Positions 1 through 5,039 of a stretch of 5,039 nt of DNA are shown one piece after another. The DNA lies in contig JALTGJ010000057.1 of assembly GCA_027077185.1 (NCBI GenBank), positions 1 to 5,039 on the forward strand, read 5' to 3'. Source of the DNA: Spirochaetales bacterium. Lineage in GTDB: Bacteria; Spirochaetota; Spirochaetia; B11-G9. Positions within the stretch are counted from its first letter, which is position 1. Every line of letters starts with the position of its first letter. The translations under genes and the position numbers were made by a program. The notes beneath the pieces were generated by a model. It made no database searches, was not told the DNA's origin, and was given only the letters and a program-made list of their open reading frames with translations.

Positions 1-1
1 T

Positions 2-154
2 AAGACTGCTTATGAAATACTAATGGTAAATAAAAATCTGGATCCATTTATGACCCTTGCCTTTTTGGCTTTACCGGTTATTCCCGAACTTAAGCTGACT
101 GATGCAGGACTTTTTAATGTAACAAAGTTTGAATTTACAGATATATCTGTTTAG
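2..154 (+). CDS. ade: Adenine deaminase, C-terminal fragment (5' end outside window)
   Basis: This is the last 50 codons and TAG stop of a gene that enters from the left edge. The visible peptide contains [20 protein letters not shown] followed by DAGLFNV and ends in FEFTDISV. I recognise this as the conserved tail of the Ade/AdeC adenine deaminase family (metal-dependent amidohydrolases, usually about 550-600 residues), which convert adenine to hypoxanthine plus ammonia in the cytoplasm. The catalytic metal-binding part is not in the window, so activity cannot be judged. The assignment rests on the C-terminal motif and on context: the convergent neighbours are selD, yqeB and yqeC, and selenium-dependent molybdenum hydroxylases act on hypoxanthine and xanthine. 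The stop codon overlaps that of selD on the other strand, leaving no intergenic terminator. The family call is from memory of the motif, not from a search. Confidence 0.82.
   Translation, partial: KTAYEILMVNKNLDPFMTLAFLALPVIPELKLTDAGLFNVTKFEFTDISV
137..150. repeat. 14-bp perfect palindrome at the ade/selD convergent junction
   Basis: ACAGATATATCTGT reads identically on both strands. It lies inside the last codons of ade and immediately beyond the selD stop codon. As RNA it could form only a short AU-rich hairpin, with no following U tract on either strand, so it is not a convincing intrinsic terminator. It may be a binding site, a weak 3'-end hairpin, or chance in AT-rich DNA. Confidence 0.4.
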
Positions 155-1197
155 CTTACTATTTCTATTCGCTCAGCTTTGTCTGTGCTTGTACCAATTA
201 CAGAAGCAGTATGTCCTGTCTCTTCAAGTTTTTTCATAATTTCAGTGCTGTATTCTTCCGGAACTGCAAAAAGCAGTCCTCCGGAAGTTTGCGGATCAAA
301 AAGTGTATATAAAATATCTTTTAGTATATTTTCAGAATTATCTATATAGCTCATTCTGTATCTCTTGTTTCTTCCTGTTCCTGCTGGTATGTATTTTTCT
401 GATATATATTTCATTGTATCCGGAAAAAGCTTAATATCAGAAAAATTAATTTTTATGCCGCTGCCGCTGCCTGTCATCATTTCGCATGCATGGCCTAAAA
501 GACCAAAACCTGTAACGTCTGTGCATGCAGATACAGGATAGGTCTGAATTATTTCTGATGCACTTTTATTAAGCATGGACATAGATACGGATGCTTCTTT
601 AATAGAATTATCAGAAGCTTTTCCTGCTCTCATTGCTGTATTGATAGTTCCTGTTCCCAGAGGCTTTGTGAGTATAAGTGTTTCCTTTTGTTTAAGAGTG
701 TTATTTCGGAGTACTTTATCTGGGTGGATAATCCCTGTTACAGCATATCCGAACTTTAGTTCCGGGTCGTCAATACTATGTCCTCCCACCAGAGCTGCTC
801 CTGCCTCCATAAGTTTGTTAAGTCCTCCATCCATTATTTTACGTAGATGTTCCATTTCCAAAGTGTCTTTAGGATATCCGACAACACTTAAAGCTGTGAT
901 GGGTTTTCCACCCATTGCATACACATCGGATAAGGCATTTGCTGCTGCAATCTGACCAAAGGTGAAGGGGTCGTTTACAATTGGGGGGAAAAAATCTATT
1001 GTCTGTATTAAAGCTATATCCTCAGAAACTTTGTAGATACCTGCATCTTCACTGGTTTTAAAATCTGCAATTAAATTAGAATAATTCGGCTGTTTTAGAC
1101 CGCAGAGTGCTTTATCCAGTGTTCCAGGTCCAAGTTTTGCTCCGCAACCAGCAAATTTTGTATATTTTGTAAGTTCTACCATTTTTATGTTTTCCAT
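151..1197 (-). CDS. selD: Selenide, water dikinase (selenophosphate synthetase), cysteine type
   Basis: This cytoplasmic enzyme makes selenophosphate, AMP and phosphate from selenide, ATP and water. The product is the selenium donor for selenoproteins, selenouridine tRNA and Se-dependent molybdenum hydroxylases. The 348 residues match the usual family length. The N-terminal catalytic loop reads [10 protein letters not shown], with Cys18 and Lys21 corresponding to E. coli Cys17 and Lys20. Other family signatures are [12 protein letters not shown] (66-77, Asp68), [14 protein letters not shown] (86-99, Asp91), [13 protein letters not shown] (138-150), [13 protein letters not shown] (224-236, Asp227) and [11 protein letters not shown] (300-310). 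The active-site codon is TGC, so this is not the selenocysteine form, and the position equivalent to E. coli Cys19 is Ala20. I chose the ATG at 1197 because AGGA lies 4 bases upstream and a second AGGAAG a little further; the internal Met6 has no such site. It is last in the yqeC-yqeB-selD operon, 29 bases after yqeB. Confidence 0.97.
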   Translation of the reverse strand: MENIKMVELTKYTKFAGCGAKLGPGTLDKALCGLKQPNYSNLIADFKTSEDAGIYKVSEDIALIQTIDFFPPIVNDPFTFGQIAAANALSDVYAMGGKPITALSVVGYPKDTLEMEHLRKIMDGGLNKLMEAGAALVGGHSIDDPELKFGYAVTGIIHPDKVLRNNTLKQKETLILTKPLGTGTINTAMRAGKASDNSIKEASVSMSMLNKSASEIIQTYPVSACTDVTGFGLLGHACEMMTGSGSGIKINFSDIKLFPDTMKYISEKYIPAGTGRNKRYRMSYIDNSENILKDILYTLFDPQTSGGLLFAVPEEYSTEIMKKLEETGHTASVIGTSTDKAERIEIVS

Positions 1198-1226
1198 TTT
1201 ATCCTTTTTCTTCCTGTTTTGTCTAT

Positions 1227-2825
1227 TTACATTTTCTCTCTCTTAGGTTGTGTAAGTGCAAGAACAGCTTCCAGAGTTCCTCCGCCGACGGCTCTTGCCT
1301 TATCAGAGATAATGAAACAGTTTTCTACGCTTCCTCTGGTGTCTACATCTCCAATTTTAAAGCCTGCTTCAGGAACTTCCATACCATCATGAATTATTCC
1401 TCTTAGAACACCATCCAGCTGAGACTTCACTTCACTGTCGCCGATCATGGCAAGAACATCACCTTTTTTAACAAGATCTCCAATTTTCCTTTTTACATCA
1501 ACTCTTCCTGCTTTTGTTGACCGGACAACTCTTTTTGCAGCTTCCCCACCTATTACTCCGGGAACACCTGTATTGGCTTCAGGTTTTCCCTTTAGAATAA
1601 CTGTACCCAGATTATGTCCCCGGTTTGTCTCTATTACAGCATCTACATCAACACCGGCCTCGAAACCCGGTCCCAGTCCTATTACTACAGCCGCCATATC
1701 TCTTGTTGTTCCAAGGTTTACTTTTGCCAGTATACCATCGACAACAGCTATTGGTTTGAAGACTCCTATGTATTTACCTTCAGGATCGTCAACTACAGGA
1801 ATGGCTCTTTCTGCAAGAATTGCATTAATTTCTTTCTCGTTGGAAGCTTTTATTGCAGTTATCCCATCTATAGTAATTGATCCGTCATACATTGCCTGGG
1901 AGAAAGATACTTTACTTCTAATAACCGTTGGTTCAGCTATTTCCAGTACCATTATTTTGTACCCTGCATTGAAAAGTCTTGCTATGGATCCGGAAGCAAT
2001 ATCTCCACCGCCTCTGACTATTATAAGATTGTCATATTTCTGTTTAATTGATCTGCCTGTGGATCTTGACTGTATCATACGAATTTCAGCGAGTATGCTG
2101 AATGCAATTTCTTCAGGAGTTTCAGCTTTAAGATCAAGTCCTATAGGGGCATAAACAGAAGCAAGTTTAGCCGTATCAAAATTATCAGTCTTCATATGAT
2201 TCATTATAAGGGAGATTTTCCTCCTGCTGCTTAAAATACCAATGTATGCAGCATTCGAATTTATAACAGCTCTTAGAGCAGCTTCATCAACACTTCCTGT
2301 GCATATAACTATGTAAGTATTTTTATCTATAGTTGCCAGCTCAGCAGCTTTTGTGATGTTTTTATGATAAAACAACTGTCCGGCCATAGGAAAACGTTCT
2401 TCAGAAATAAATTCTTTTCTGTTTTCTACAACTGTTATGCTGTAATCCAGAGCCTCTGCAAGACGGGCAATCTGTAATGCCACATGCCCCCCTCCTATAA
2501 TTAGAAGTTCCGGTCTGGGGACTATTACTTCTATAAAAACTTCCAGGTCTCCCCCACAGGTCATTGCAATGCTTGTTTTGCTTTTTCCGCTGTCAAGGGT
2601 GTATCCTACCATTTTGGACTGTCCTGTTTTAAGGCAGGAAACTGATTCATTTATTATGTATGACTCTGCCAGTCCCCCTCCTATGGTTCCTATTATGGTG
2701 TCTTTATTTATAACAATCATTTTTGCATTGCTTCTGGGAGTTGATCCTTTAGAGGCAACTATTGTTGCGACTGCAAAGGGTTTGTTTTTCTCTCTTAAAT
2801 TTGCTGCTTCCTGAAAAAGTTCCAT
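1227..2825 (-). CDS. yqeB: YqeB, long form: selenium-dependent molybdenum hydroxylase system protein with XdhC/CoxI-like N-terminal half
   Basis: This is a predicted cytoplasmic accessory protein of the Se-dependent molybdenum hydroxylase pathway; its biochemical step is not established. With the ATG at 2825 it has 532 residues, close to E. coli YqeB as I recall it. The first half is XdhC/CoxI-like: GSTPRS near 27-32, GTIGGG 46-51, TCGG 89-92, a Rossmann-type LLIIGGGHVA 107-116, and AETPEEIAFSILAEI near 234-248. The second half is the YqeB domain: a second nucleotide-binding motif IIVRGGGDIASG 268-279, EPTVIRSKVSFSQAMYDG 298-315, LGPGFEAG 384-391, VIETNRGHNLG 397-407 and NTGVPGVIGG 418-427. 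Residues about 432-484 look like a biotinyl/lipoyl hammerhead fold without the modifiable lysine motif, and the end contains SDKARAVGGGTLEA. A longer frame opens with TTG at 2849, but AGGAGGAG sits inside that extension, 7 bases before the ATG, so the ATG is the start. It lies 13 bases after yqeC. Confidence 0.95.
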   Translation of the reverse strand: MELFQEAANLREKNKPFAVATIVASKGSTPRSNAKMIVINKDTIIGTIGGGLAESYIINESVSCLKTGQSKMVGYTLDSGKSKTSIAMTCGGDLEVFIEVIVPRPELLIIGGGHVALQIARLAEALDYSITVVENRKEFISEERFPMAGQLFYHKNITKAAELATIDKNTYIVICTGSVDEAALRAVINSNAAYIGILSSRRKISLIMNHMKTDNFDTAKLASVYAPIGLDLKAETPEEIAFSILAEIRMIQSRSTGRSIKQKYDNLIIVRGGGDIASGSIARLFNAGYKIMVLEIAEPTVIRSKVSFSQAMYDGSITIDGITAIKASNEKEINAILAERAIPVVDDPEGKYIGVFKPIAVVDGILAKVNLGTTRDMAAVVIGLGPGFEAGVDVDAVIETNRGHNLGTVILKGKPEANTGVPGVIGGEAAKRVVRSTKAGRVDVKRKIGDLVKKGDVLAMIGDSEVKSQLDGVLRGIIHDGMEVPEAGFKIGDVDTRGSVENCFIISDKARAVGGGTLEAVLALTQPKREKM

Positions 2826-2832
2826 AAGTCTA

Positions 2833-2840
2833 CTCCTCCT
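2833..2840 (-). promoter_or_regulatory. Strong ribosome-binding site for yqeB, embedded in the yqeC stop codon
   Basis: AGGAGGAG on the minus strand ends 7 bases before the ATG at 2825 and begins within the TAG stop of yqeC (2841-2839). This placement decides the yqeB start against the upstream TTG. It also suggests that ribosomes finishing yqeC reinitiate on yqeB (translational coupling, inferred). Confidence 0.88.
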
Positions 2841-3609
2841 ATAACGCAATAACTGCCTTAACAGGGTCGTTTCCAGTCATTGATGTAATTAGAATCCTTT
2901 CGATTTTTGTAGATTCCAGTATATTTTCGGAAATATTTTTTGCCTTTAAAATTAGCTCTTCCGTATCACATTTATTGAATATAACAATTTTTCTGCTTAT
3001 TGTGGAAGAGTTTTTAAAGATACCTTCCGGTGATTTTATTAGTTTTTTTATCAAATCTATCCCAATAATATTATCTAAATTTGATTCTGTAACTTTTGTG
3101 AACAGTTCAGGTCTGTGGACACTTTCTATGTTTATTTTTGTACCCAGAGAATCAATGCCGATTAGTCCTGCAACAAGACCAGTATTAAGGGGAAGAACAG
3201 GTTCATGTTTTGCAGGAGCTTTTATAGGTTTTCCTCTGGAACCGTCTGCTTCAACCAGAATTATATCAAATAAGCCTGATTTCTGGATAATAAATAGATC
3301 TTCAGGGCTAAATCCTTTTATTTTAATCCCTTTTGATATAATCTTACTTCCCAGAACAGTGATTGTTCCCTTTTTGTATGATAATTGCTTTAAAAGTATT
3401 TCAGCTTTATCTGCCAGAAAAAGATTAAATGGTCGTTTTTTTATTTCAGGATGAAATATCATAGTTGTAGTTGTAACCAGCACTGCTTTTCCACTTTCTG
3501 CCAACTGGGCTGCAAGTTTATACATTGTTGTAGATTTACCACCGGCACCCGTAAAAGCAATTGTGCAGGGATTGGTTTTTGTAATGTTAAATGCACTCAC
3601 AAGATCCAC
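2839..3609 (-). CDS. yqeC: YqeC, putative selenium-dependent hydroxylase accessory P-loop NTPase
   Basis: This 256-residue protein has the usual length of the YqeC family, a marker of genomes with selenium-dependent molybdenum hydroxylases. Its exact reaction is not established. It has a Walker A motif FTGAGGKSTT (19-28), VTTTTM (45-50), the family block EADGSRGKPIKAPAKHEPVL (120-139), GIDSLG (151-156), VHRPELF (164-170) and a C-terminal FNKCD (211-215). NKCD fits the NKxD guanine-specificity motif of P-loop GTPases, so GTP rather than ATP may be bound (inference). No signal peptide or membrane segment is seen, so it should be cytoplasmic. The start is GTG at 3609, supported by AGAGGA 7 bases upstream; the second GTG three codons on lacks this spacing. 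It is the first gene of the minus-strand operon, and its stop codon overlaps the yqeB ribosome-binding site. Confidence 0.94.
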   Translation of the reverse strand: MDLVSAFNITKTNPCTIAFTGAGGKSTTMYKLAAQLAESGKAVLVTTTTMIFHPEIKKRPFNLFLADKAEILLKQLSYKKGTITVLGSKIISKGIKIKGFSPEDLFIIQKSGLFDIILVEADGSRGKPIKAPAKHEPVLPLNTGLVAGLIGIDSLGTKINIESVHRPELFTKVTESNLDNIIGIDLIKKLIKSPEGIFKNSSTISRKIVIFNKCDTEELILKAKNISENILESTKIERILITSMTGNDPVKAVIAL

Positions 3610-3616
3610 AAAATTA

Positions 3617-3622
3617 TCCTCT
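3617..3622 (-). promoter_or_regulatory. Ribosome-binding site for yqeC (GTG start)
   Basis: AGAGGA on the minus strand lies 7 bases before the GTG codon at 3609-3607 and fixes this non-ATG start. Confidence 0.8.
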
Positions 3623-3625
3623 AAA

Positions 3626-3642
3626 AATCTTTTTTTAAGATT
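3626..3642. repeat. AT-rich inverted repeat in the yqeC leader
   Basis: AATCTT (3626-3631) and AAGATT (3637-3642) are perfect inverted copies separated by five T residues on the plus strand. It lies between the predicted minus promoter and the yqeC ribosome-binding site. It could be an operator half-site pair or a weak leader hairpin, but a six-base AT-rich stem is also likely by chance. It is not a terminator, because the stem has almost no GC and it sits upstream of both divergent genes. Confidence 0.3.
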
Positions 3643-3667
3643 ATTAATAGGTTTACCCTTTTGGTCG

Positions 3668-3673
3668 ATTATA
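3668..3673 (-). promoter_or_regulatory. Possible -10 element of the yqeC-yqeB-selD operon
   Basis: The minus strand reads TATAAT here, a perfect sigma-70-type -10 hexamer. Transcription would begin near 3661 and give a leader of about 50 bases before the yqeC GTG. There is no good -35 hexamer at 16-18 bases upstream, only AT-rich sequence, and that region lies inside the first codons of the divergent plus-strand gene. The call rests on one hexamer and on position ahead of the first operon gene. Confidence 0.4.
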
Positions 3674-3677
3674 TACT

Positions 3678-4808
3678 ATGTTAAAACGAAAAATTATTGC
3701 AATTTTCCTGGTTTCCGTGAGTATTCATGCTTTTGCATGGGAAGCAGGCTTGTTTTTATCCAGTTATGTTAACATTCCGGAAGGCTGGTATGTTCTTGAA
3801 AATAAAGATGATAAGGTAACTTTTACAGATCCGGGGAATTCTGCCTTTTTTCAGATAAAGAGGTATTCTGGAAACAGATTTAAACAGATTATGGATTTAT
3901 ATTCCTATGTTTCCAGGGAACTTGGATCGACAGGGGAAGGGGAGAAGTTCCTTTTTGGTACAAGAGAAAGTTATTTTGCGGGAATTACTTTTTCATCATC
4001 TGGCTATGTCTATAAGGGCTACCTTGTATGTATTGAAGGTGAATCTGAAGACCTTGTGTTACTTGCATTTTCTGAAAAAGATAACTTTGATACTTATAAT
4101 GACTTTATATTATCTGCAATGGATTCCTTTTCTTTAAACGAATCCGGCTTAAGGTCACCGGGACCTGTTAGTCAGTTTTACTATCCCTGGCCCGGAAGAG
4201 ATAAAACAATAAATTATCTGTCTTTAAATTCCAAAAAGGTAGCAGTCTCTTTCGATATTAATGAGGTGGATGCCGCCAGGGTTCTTATTGAACGTGAAGC
4301 AAGAATATTGGTTCAGTATTCAGATTCTAATCTTGTTAATAGCGCATGGACAAGATATTATAAGCTTATTTACAGGGATAATTACAGCCGGTTAAAAAGA
4401 ATCTCACGCATTGTTGATTCAGAAATTTCAGATGATTTTGAAAGTTTAAGTCCTTTGGATAAAAGTTCTCTGTTGTTAAAATGGATACAGGGCTTTGAGT
4501 ACATAAGGACAGGCACCCTTTCCGATTTAACGGGTCCTGTTGATACTGTTTTTAAAGAAGCAGGTGACTGTGATTCAAGATCACTTTTATATGCTATGCT
4601 ACTTGAATATAATGGTATAGATAGTATATTAATGGTTTCATCTGAATATAGTCATAGTCTTACTGGTGTTGCTGTTGATGGTAAAGGTGCCCATTTTAAC
4701 TTTAATGGTGTTGATTATCTGATAGCTGAGACTACAGCGAATGTTTCTATCGGTTTAATAGACAGTACTATGGCCGATCCTTCAAAATGGATGGGGATTA
4801 AATTTTAA
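3678..4808 (+). CDS. Exported protein of unknown function with a transglutaminase-like C-terminal domain
   Basis: I do not recognise a named family. The 376-residue product starts with a clear signal peptide: a basic MLKRK, then a hydrophobic stretch to about residue 18, then HAFA before W21, a good signal peptidase I site. There is no lipobox cysteine, so a soluble periplasmic or secreted protein is expected. Residues about 31-152 start with VNIPEGWYVL and alternate predicted beta-rich segments with a helix, vaguely like PsbP/Mog1-type domains (weak). Residues about 285-355 contain GDCDSRSLLYAMLLEYNGI (Cys298), SEYSHSLTGV (His326) and DYLIAETTA (Glu351). This order and spacing fit the Cys-His-Asp/Glu core of the transglutaminase-like fold, with Glu in the third position. 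Such domains act as proteases, peptidases, acyltransferases or inactive binders, so the substrate is unknown. The ATG is the only in-frame start after the stop at 3648-3650, but no Shine-Dalgarno sequence precedes it. The stop abuts the yhbY ATG. Confidence 0.85.
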   Translation: MLKRKIIAIFLVSVSIHAFAWEAGLFLSSYVNIPEGWYVLENKDDKVTFTDPGNSAFFQIKRYSGNRFKQIMDLYSYVSRELGSTGEGEKFLFGTRESYFAGITFSSSGYVYKGYLVCIEGESEDLVLLAFSEKDNFDTYNDFILSAMDSFSLNESGLRSPGPVSQFYYPWPGRDKTINYLSLNSKKVAVSFDINEVDAARVLIEREARILVQYSDSNLVNSAWTRYYKLIYRDNYSRLKRISRIVDSEISDDFESLSPLDKSSLLLKWIQGFEYIRTGTLSDLTGPVDTVFKEAGDCDSRSLLYAMLLEYNGIDSILMVSSEYSHSLTGVAVDGKGAHFNFNGVDYLIAETTANVSIGLIDSTMADPSKWMGIKF

Positions 4809-5039
4809 ATGGAAAAATTAAACAGCAGGCAGCGAAATATGCTGCGTAAAGAGGCTCATAATTTAAAGCCGGTAATTATAATAGGGAAAAACGGTGTTAC
4901 ATCAGAAATAATATCTGCTGTCGATGCTGCACTTACGGATCATGAACTAATTAAGGTTAAATTTCTTGATTTTAAGGAAGACCGTAAAGCCCTTAGCTCC
5001 TCACTCTCTGTTTCGGTGAAAGCTTTTGTTATATCTAAT
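4809..5039 (+). CDS. yhbY: YhbY-type ribosome assembly RNA-binding protein (CRM domain), 3' end outside window
   Basis: The first 77 residues are present and the frame is still open at the right edge. The family is usually about 95-100 residues, so roughly 20 are missing. The N-terminal helix region (NSRQRNMLRKEAHNLKPVI) leads into IIGKNGVTSEII, whose GKNG (26-29) is the GxxG RNA-binding loop of CRM domains. This is followed by a helix and DHELIKVKF (44-52), another strong family signature. YhbY proteins associate with pre-50S ribosomal particles and help large-subunit assembly in the cytoplasm. The ATG directly follows the TAA of the upstream exported-protein gene (TAAATG). A GGGGA stretch at 4793-4797 lies 11 bases upstream, longer than optimal, so translation may depend partly on coupling with the preceding gene. 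Confidence 0.94.
   Translation, partial: MEKLNSRQRNMLRKEAHNLKPVIIIGKNGVTSEIISAVDAALTDHELIKVKFLDFKEDRKALSSSLSVSVKAFVISN

Noticed and set aside
575..955. Plus-strand open frame of 126 codons opposite selD
   Set aside because: It lies fully inside selD on the opposite strand, has no ribosome-binding site or recognisable motif, and selD is strongly supported by conserved motifs.
1135..1150. Possible selenocysteine codon in the SelD active site
   Set aside because: The codon is TGC and the frame is uninterrupted, so this is an ordinary cysteine.
1447..2154. Long plus-strand open frames opposite yqeB (also 1614-1880 and 2569-2814)
   Set aside because: Their compositions are Ser/Pro/Ile-rich shadows of the yqeB codons, without motifs; yqeB is a confident family match across its full length.
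1227..2849. The XdhC-YqeB two-half architecture as a novel gene fusion
   Set aside because: E. coli YqeB, as I recall it, has the same length and both halves, so this is a known long form of the family.
2975..3454. Plus-strand open frame of 159 codons opposite yqeC
   Set aside because: It is a shadow of yqeC; the P-loop and family block on the minus strand are clear.
3630..3640. T7 run in the spacer as an intrinsic terminator
   Set aside because: It lies upstream of both divergent genes and lacks a GC-rich stem, so there is no transcript for it to terminate.
3652..3677. TTTACC and TATACT as a plus-strand promoter pair
   Set aside because: Spacing is only 14 bases and the -10 touches the ATG, so the transcript would start inside the signal peptide codons.
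3563..3772. Plus-strand 69-codon frame crossing the divergent spacer
   Set aside because: It overlaps the 5' ends of both real genes in other frames and has no start signal or recognisable domain.

Overview
The window carries a selenium/molybdenum-hydroxylase accessory cluster on the minus strand. It is flanked on the left by the 3' end of a purine-salvage gene and on the right by a divergent pair made of an uncharacterised exported protein and a ribosome-assembly factor. The DNA is fairly AT-rich and densely packed, with no gene-free stretch longer than about 70 bases. SelD, YqeB and YqeC together point to a bacterium, probably anaerobic or fermentative, that uses selenium as a labile cofactor of molybdenum hydroxylases. 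A low-GC lineage such as a spirochaete or a Firmicute relative is plausible, but nothing here fixes the taxon. No mobile element, CRISPR array, tRNA or rRNA was seen.

Layout, left to right. (1) Positions 2-154, plus strand: the last 50 codons of a gene whose C-terminus looks like adenine deaminase (adenine to hypoxanthine). (2) Positions 151-3609, minus strand: a compact operon read yqeC, yqeB, selD. YqeC is a P-loop protein with an NKxD motif. YqeB is the long form, an XdhC/CoxI-like half followed by the YqeB half. SelD is a cysteine-type selenophosphate synthetase. Gaps are 13 and 29 bases, and the yqeB ribosome-binding site is embedded in the yqeC stop codon. The selD stop overlaps the stop of the deaminase gene tail to tail. 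(3) Positions 3610-3677: a short divergent spacer with a perfect TATAAT for the minus operon and a small AT-rich inverted repeat. (4) Positions 3678-4808, plus strand: a signal-peptide-bearing protein with a transglutaminase-like Cys-His-Glu arrangement at its C-terminus. (5) Positions 4809-5039, plus strand: the start of a YhbY-type (CRM domain) RNA-binding protein, cut by the window edge.

How the genes may work together: SelD makes selenophosphate from selenide and ATP. YqeB and YqeC are family markers of the pathway thought to place selenium into the Mo active site of selenium-dependent xanthine dehydrogenase or purine hydroxylase. Adenine deaminase would feed hypoxanthine into exactly those enzymes, so the left two-thirds reads as a purine-catabolism locus. 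The hydroxylase itself is not in the window. The right-hand pair appears functionally unrelated. Its first gene is the least understood item here.
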